Source of the DNA: Mariprofundaceae bacterium
GTDB lineage: Bacteria > Pseudomonadota > Zetaproteobacteria > Mariprofundales > Mariprofundaceae
DNA: 7,387 nt
Assembly (NCBI GenBank): GCA_030950835.1
Contig: JAUZQU010000156.1
Span: 1 to 7,387, forward strand
Reading direction: 5' to 3'
Below the pieces are notes generated by a model. That model saw only the letters and a list, made by a program, of their open reading frames with translations, had not been told where the DNA came from and made no database searches. Below, in pieces: positions 5,159 through 7,387 of this stretch (the stretch's first letter is position 1; each line of letters starts with the position of its first letter). Both the position numbers and the translations under genes were made by a program.

Positions 5159-7148
5159 ATGCGTTGCTGTCTTGCTTCAAAGCACGACGTTTTTTAAATA
5201 TTTTTTGTACAAAACGTTGTAATTCACTGATGCTGTATGGTTTTTGTAAGAAACCAGCAGGCACTGCCGATTCAAAACCACATTTAGTCATAATTTCTGT
5301 TTCAGTATAACCTGAAGATAGTATCACCTTCACATCTTGATTGATTTCCGCCATTTTCAAAAATGCCTTATCACCATTCATGTTCGGCATGGTCATATCC
5401 ATCAATACACCAACAATATGCTCTTGATTCGCCTCATACATACGCACCGCATTTTCCCCATCAAAAGCAGTTAATGTTTCATAACCTAGGTCTTGTAAGG
5501 ATACGTCCATGATGTCTAAAATATCTTCATCATCATCCACAATCAAAATGATATCGCCTATTTCAATTTCAGGTTGTCCAAAGCGAATATCAAATGAACT
5601 CACATCAGACACATCAGACACACCGCCCACATCTGTTTCCTCACCTTGCCAAGGAAATGCCAACGTCATGGATGTGCCTTCATGTTCTGTAGACTGCATC
5701 TCAATCAAACCTTGAGCTGCTTTCATTACCCCTGCCACCGCGCTTAAACCCAAACCTCTACCTGTAAATTTAGTGGAGAAGAATGGCTCAAACATCTTAT
5801 CTTGTGTGCTTTTATCCATGCCACAACCTGTGTCGGTCACCCGCAAAAACACATATTCGCCAGCTTTTGATTCAGGTTCATCACCAAAGATCCATTCCGA
5901 CAAATGATGCGAAGAAATGTTTATTTTTCCTGTTTCAAGAATGATGTCACCTTCACGATCTTCAATCGACTCAATCGCATTCATCATCAAACTGATGACA
6001 AGCTGATGCACTTGGGTTTTATCTGCCTCAAAGTTCAACGCTTCAGTAGGAAGCTTCATATGCATACGAATATGTTTAGGTACAGCAGTATCCATCAAGT
6101 GCAAGGCTTCTTCTACCGCCTTGCTTAAATCAACTTGTTGTACAACATACTGCCCTTTTCCCGCATACGACAACAACATCTGACATAGTTCCGCCGCACT
6201 TTGTCCTGCATGACGAATACGATCCACATAACGCAACATCAATGGGTCATTTCCAGATTTTAGCTGTAATAATTCAGCATTACCCATAATCGTCGTTAAA
6301 AGGTTGTTAAAATCATGGGCAATACCACCTGCCAACATGCCAATCGAATCAATACGTTCTTTTTCCTTCAACTTCTCCCTTAAAGCATGCGCCTCACGCA
6401 CATCACGCAACATAATAATACAGCCATTATGTTTGCCCATATCATCCGATAAAGGAGAAACGCTCATTTCCGTCAACACAGACTGCCCATCCATGTTTTT
6501 AACTTTAACTTCGCCCTTCCATGTTTGGCTGGTATCCATCATGCCACGCAGCACGGTTAAAATATCTTCCTGACCATCAGCCAGTAAACCAAGGAACGAT
6601 AAAGAAGCGACATCTTCAAGACTAAACTGTACTAAATTTGAAAAAGCAGGGTTCACATAATTCACTTCAAAAGCTAAGCCGCAAATCAAAATCGCTTCTG
6701 ACGCATGTTCCACAGCTGAAGATAAACGTGCATTTTCCTCTTCCGCCCATTTTCTTGCCGCAATCAAACCCACACGTTCCATGCCTACTCTTAACACCAT
6801 GTCCAAGGCATCCACATCAATGGGTTTGAGCAAGTAGTTAAACGCTCCTCGCTCCATCGCCAACACTGCGCTTTCGACTTCGCCATGCCCTGTCATCATC
6901 ATACATTGTAATTCAGGGTATAATGCTTTGGCTCGACCAATCAGCTCTACCCCATCCATGCCTGGCATCATCAAGTCTGTGGCTAAAATGTCGATATCAC
7001 CATCTTCTAGACGTTTTAACGCCGCAAAACCCGATAAGGCAACCTCCACCTTATAATTACGTTGCTCCAACAGCCTGCTCAAAAACTTTAATATCGACTC
7101 TTCATCATCCACCAACAATACCGAGCCTTGAATACCTACTGCCTGCAT
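5157..7148 (-). CDS. Hybrid histidine kinase, REC-PAS-HisKA-HATPase-REC
   Basis: A 663-residue protein with no membrane segments or signal peptide, so cytoplasmic. Residues 9-125 are a receiver domain: acidic pair Asp14/Asp15, phospho-acceptor Asp58 in TDLMMPGMDG, Thr86 and Lys108. Residues 135-252 are a PAS domain (EAILICG, YVNPAFSNLV, a closing CIIMLRDV). Residues 256-330 are HisKA with GGIAHDFNNLL, His278 being the expected autophosphorylation site. Residues 375-500 are the ATP-binding domain: N-box Asn390, G1 box DTGCGM (439-444), F-box FEPFFSTK, G2 box GRGLGLS (463-469). Residues 532-651 are a second receiver with Asp538-540, phospho-acceptor Asp584, Ser612 and Lys636. Every catalytic residue is present. 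There is no HPt or DNA-binding output domain, so a partner must carry the signal onward. The start at 7148 is chosen because AAGGA stands 6 bases upstream and the receiver begins right after. The frame stays open to a start at 7289, but that part overlaps the conserved end of the previous kinase. Confidence 0.93.
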   Translation of the reverse strand: MQAVGIQGSVLLVDDEESILKFLSRLLEQRNYKVEVALSGFAALKRLEDGDIDILATDLMMPGMDGVELIGRAKALYPELQCMMMTGHGEVESAVLAMERGAFNYLLKPIDVDALDMVLRVGMERVGLIAARKWAEEENARLSSAVEHASEAILICGLAFEVNYVNPAFSNLVQFSLEDVASLSFLGLLADGQEDILTVLRGMMDTSQTWKGEVKVKNMDGQSVLTEMSVSPLSDDMGKHNGCIIMLRDVREAHALREKLKEKERIDSIGMLAGGIAHDFNNLLTTIMGNAELLQLKSGNDPLMLRYVDRIRHAGQSAAELCQMLLSYAGKGQYVVQQVDLSKAVEEALHLMDTAVPKHIRMHMKLPTEALNFEADKTQVHQLVISLMMNAIESIEDREGDIILETGKINISSHHLSEWIFGDEPESKAGEYVFLRVTDTGCGMDKSTQDKMFEPFFSTKFTGRGLGLSAVAGVMKAAQGLIEMQSTEHEGTSMTLAFPWQGEETDVGGVSDVSDVSSFDIRFGQPEIEIGDIILIVDDDEDILDIMDVSLQDLGYETLTAFDGENAVRMYEANQEHIVGVLMDMTMPNMNGDKAFLKMAEINQDVKVILSSGYTETEIMTKCGFESAVPAGFLQKPYSISELQRFVQKIFKKRRALKQDSNA
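5601..5622. repeat. Short in-frame 9-base tandem repeat in the kinase linker
   Basis: CACATCAGA is repeated twice without interruption (5601-5609 and 5610-5618), followed by a partial third copy. On the coding (minus) strand it encodes a repeating Ser-Asp-Val triplet around residues 511-516, in the flexible linker between the ATPase domain and the C-terminal receiver. Copy-number change would alter linker length by three residues without a frameshift. Confidence 0.75.
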
Positions 7149-7154
7149 TTCTGT

Positions 7155-7159
7155 TCCTT
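7155..7159 (-). promoter_or_regulatory. Ribosome binding site of the hybrid kinase, overlapping the upstream stop
   Basis: On the minus strand the upstream kinase ends with TGA (7161-7159) and reads TGAAGGA. AAGGA (7159-7155) lies 6 bases before the ATG at 7148 and uses the last base of that stop codon. This decides the start in favour of 7148 over the far-upstream start at 7289. Confidence 0.7.
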
Positions 7160-7387
7160 CAACCACGAACACCCTCCATTTCAACACGTACCGTAGTACC
7201 CGAGCCAATGCCCGAAACAATCTCAAAACCCATATTAAACTCTTTGACAACACTATGTACAATCGATAAACCAAGCCCCGTACCTTCACCTACAGGTTTG
7301 GTGGTGTAAAAAGGCTCTAAGCAACGCTCTCTTTGCTCTGCAACCATGCCACAACCATTATCTTCAACCTCAAAAATGACCAAGTTG
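7159..7387 (-). CDS. Sensor histidine kinase, C-terminal ATPase fragment (5' end beyond right edge)
   Basis: The last 75 residues of a histidine kinase, entering from the right edge and ending at TGA (7161-7159). Seen: G1 box VEDNGCGM, F-box LEPFYTTK, G2 box GEGTGLGLSIV, then the final strand region ending SGIGSGTTVRVEM. Together these are the second half of a HATPase_c (GHKL) domain with all ATP-binding glycines. The protein stops soon after the ATPase domain, so unlike its neighbour it has no C-terminal receiver. The sensing domain and phospho-histidine are outside the window. The gap to the hybrid kinase is 10 bases, and the two are probably co-transcribed and functionally paired. A TTG at 7383 could be read as a start, but the conserved domain is plainly incomplete there, so it is internal. 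Confidence 0.93.
   Translation of the reverse strand, partial: NLVIFEVEDNGCGMVAEQRERCLEPFYTTKPVGEGTGLGLSIVHSVVKEFNMGFEIVSGIGSGTTVRVEMEGVRG

Noticed and set aside
7149..7289. An upstream start (7289) that would add 47 basic, hydrophobic residues to the hybrid kinase, resembling a membrane anchor
   Set aside because: This stretch overlaps in another frame the conserved G2 region and C-terminus of the preceding kinase, and the ATG at 7148 has its own Shine-Dalgarno directly before the receiver domain.
6923..7309. Plus-strand open frame of 128 codons across the kinase junction
   Set aside because: It is antisense to two well-conserved kinase coding regions and their junction, with Pro/Ser/Thr/His-rich low-complexity composition typical of a reverse-frame shadow.
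7159..7383. Reading the right-hand kinase fragment as a complete 74-residue protein starting at TTG 7383
   Set aside because: It would start in the middle of a conserved ATPase domain, and the frame stays open to the window edge, so it is a truncated view of a larger gene.

Overview
The window is accessory-looking but conventional Gram-negative chromosomal DNA, with moderate to low GC by eye (not computed). An outer-membrane beta-barrel protein with a Sec signal peptide, a glutathione S-transferase, and a monomeric NADP-type isocitrate dehydrogenase very close to the Azotobacter vinelandii enzyme point to a proteobacterium (gamma- or zeta-like). I cannot name a genus from the sequence alone. 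Genes are tightly packed and no gene-free stretch exceeds about 125 bases.

Layout. Positions 1-536 (minus) hold the 5' part of an outer-membrane beta-barrel gene that runs off the left edge. Positions 537-647 form a divergent promoter region. A minus-strand promoter there has a run of eight C inside its -35/-10 spacer, and a plus-strand promoter lies so close to the next gene that its transcript would be nearly leaderless. Positions 648-1271 (plus) encode a GST-fold protein, and 1329-2792 (plus) encode a 13-segment sodium:solute symporter. Positions 2793-2915 separate convergent genes and carry two hairpins whose T-runs lie on the minus-strand side. Positions 2916-5144 (minus) encode monomeric isocitrate dehydrogenase. 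Positions 5157-7148 (minus) encode a soluble REC-PAS-HisKA-HATPase-REC hybrid histidine kinase. Positions 7159-7387 (minus) hold the last 75 residues of another histidine kinase whose start lies beyond the right edge.

How the parts relate. The three right-hand genes read kinase, then hybrid kinase, then isocitrate dehydrogenase, with gaps of 10 and 12 bases. Each downstream Shine-Dalgarno sequence overlaps the upstream stop codon, so a translationally coupled operon is likely. This joins a TCA-cycle enzyme at the 2-oxoglutarate branch point to a signalling cassette. The left-hand outer-membrane gene looks like a candidate for phase-variable transcription. The GST and the symporter are co-oriented with a 57-base gap and may be co-transcribed; nothing seen links their functions.

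I found no RNA genes, CRISPR arrays, insertion sequences, attachment sites or origins. I did not find a clearly new biological system. The strongest leads are the homopolymer-containing promoter and the coupled kinase/isocitrate dehydrogenase operon.
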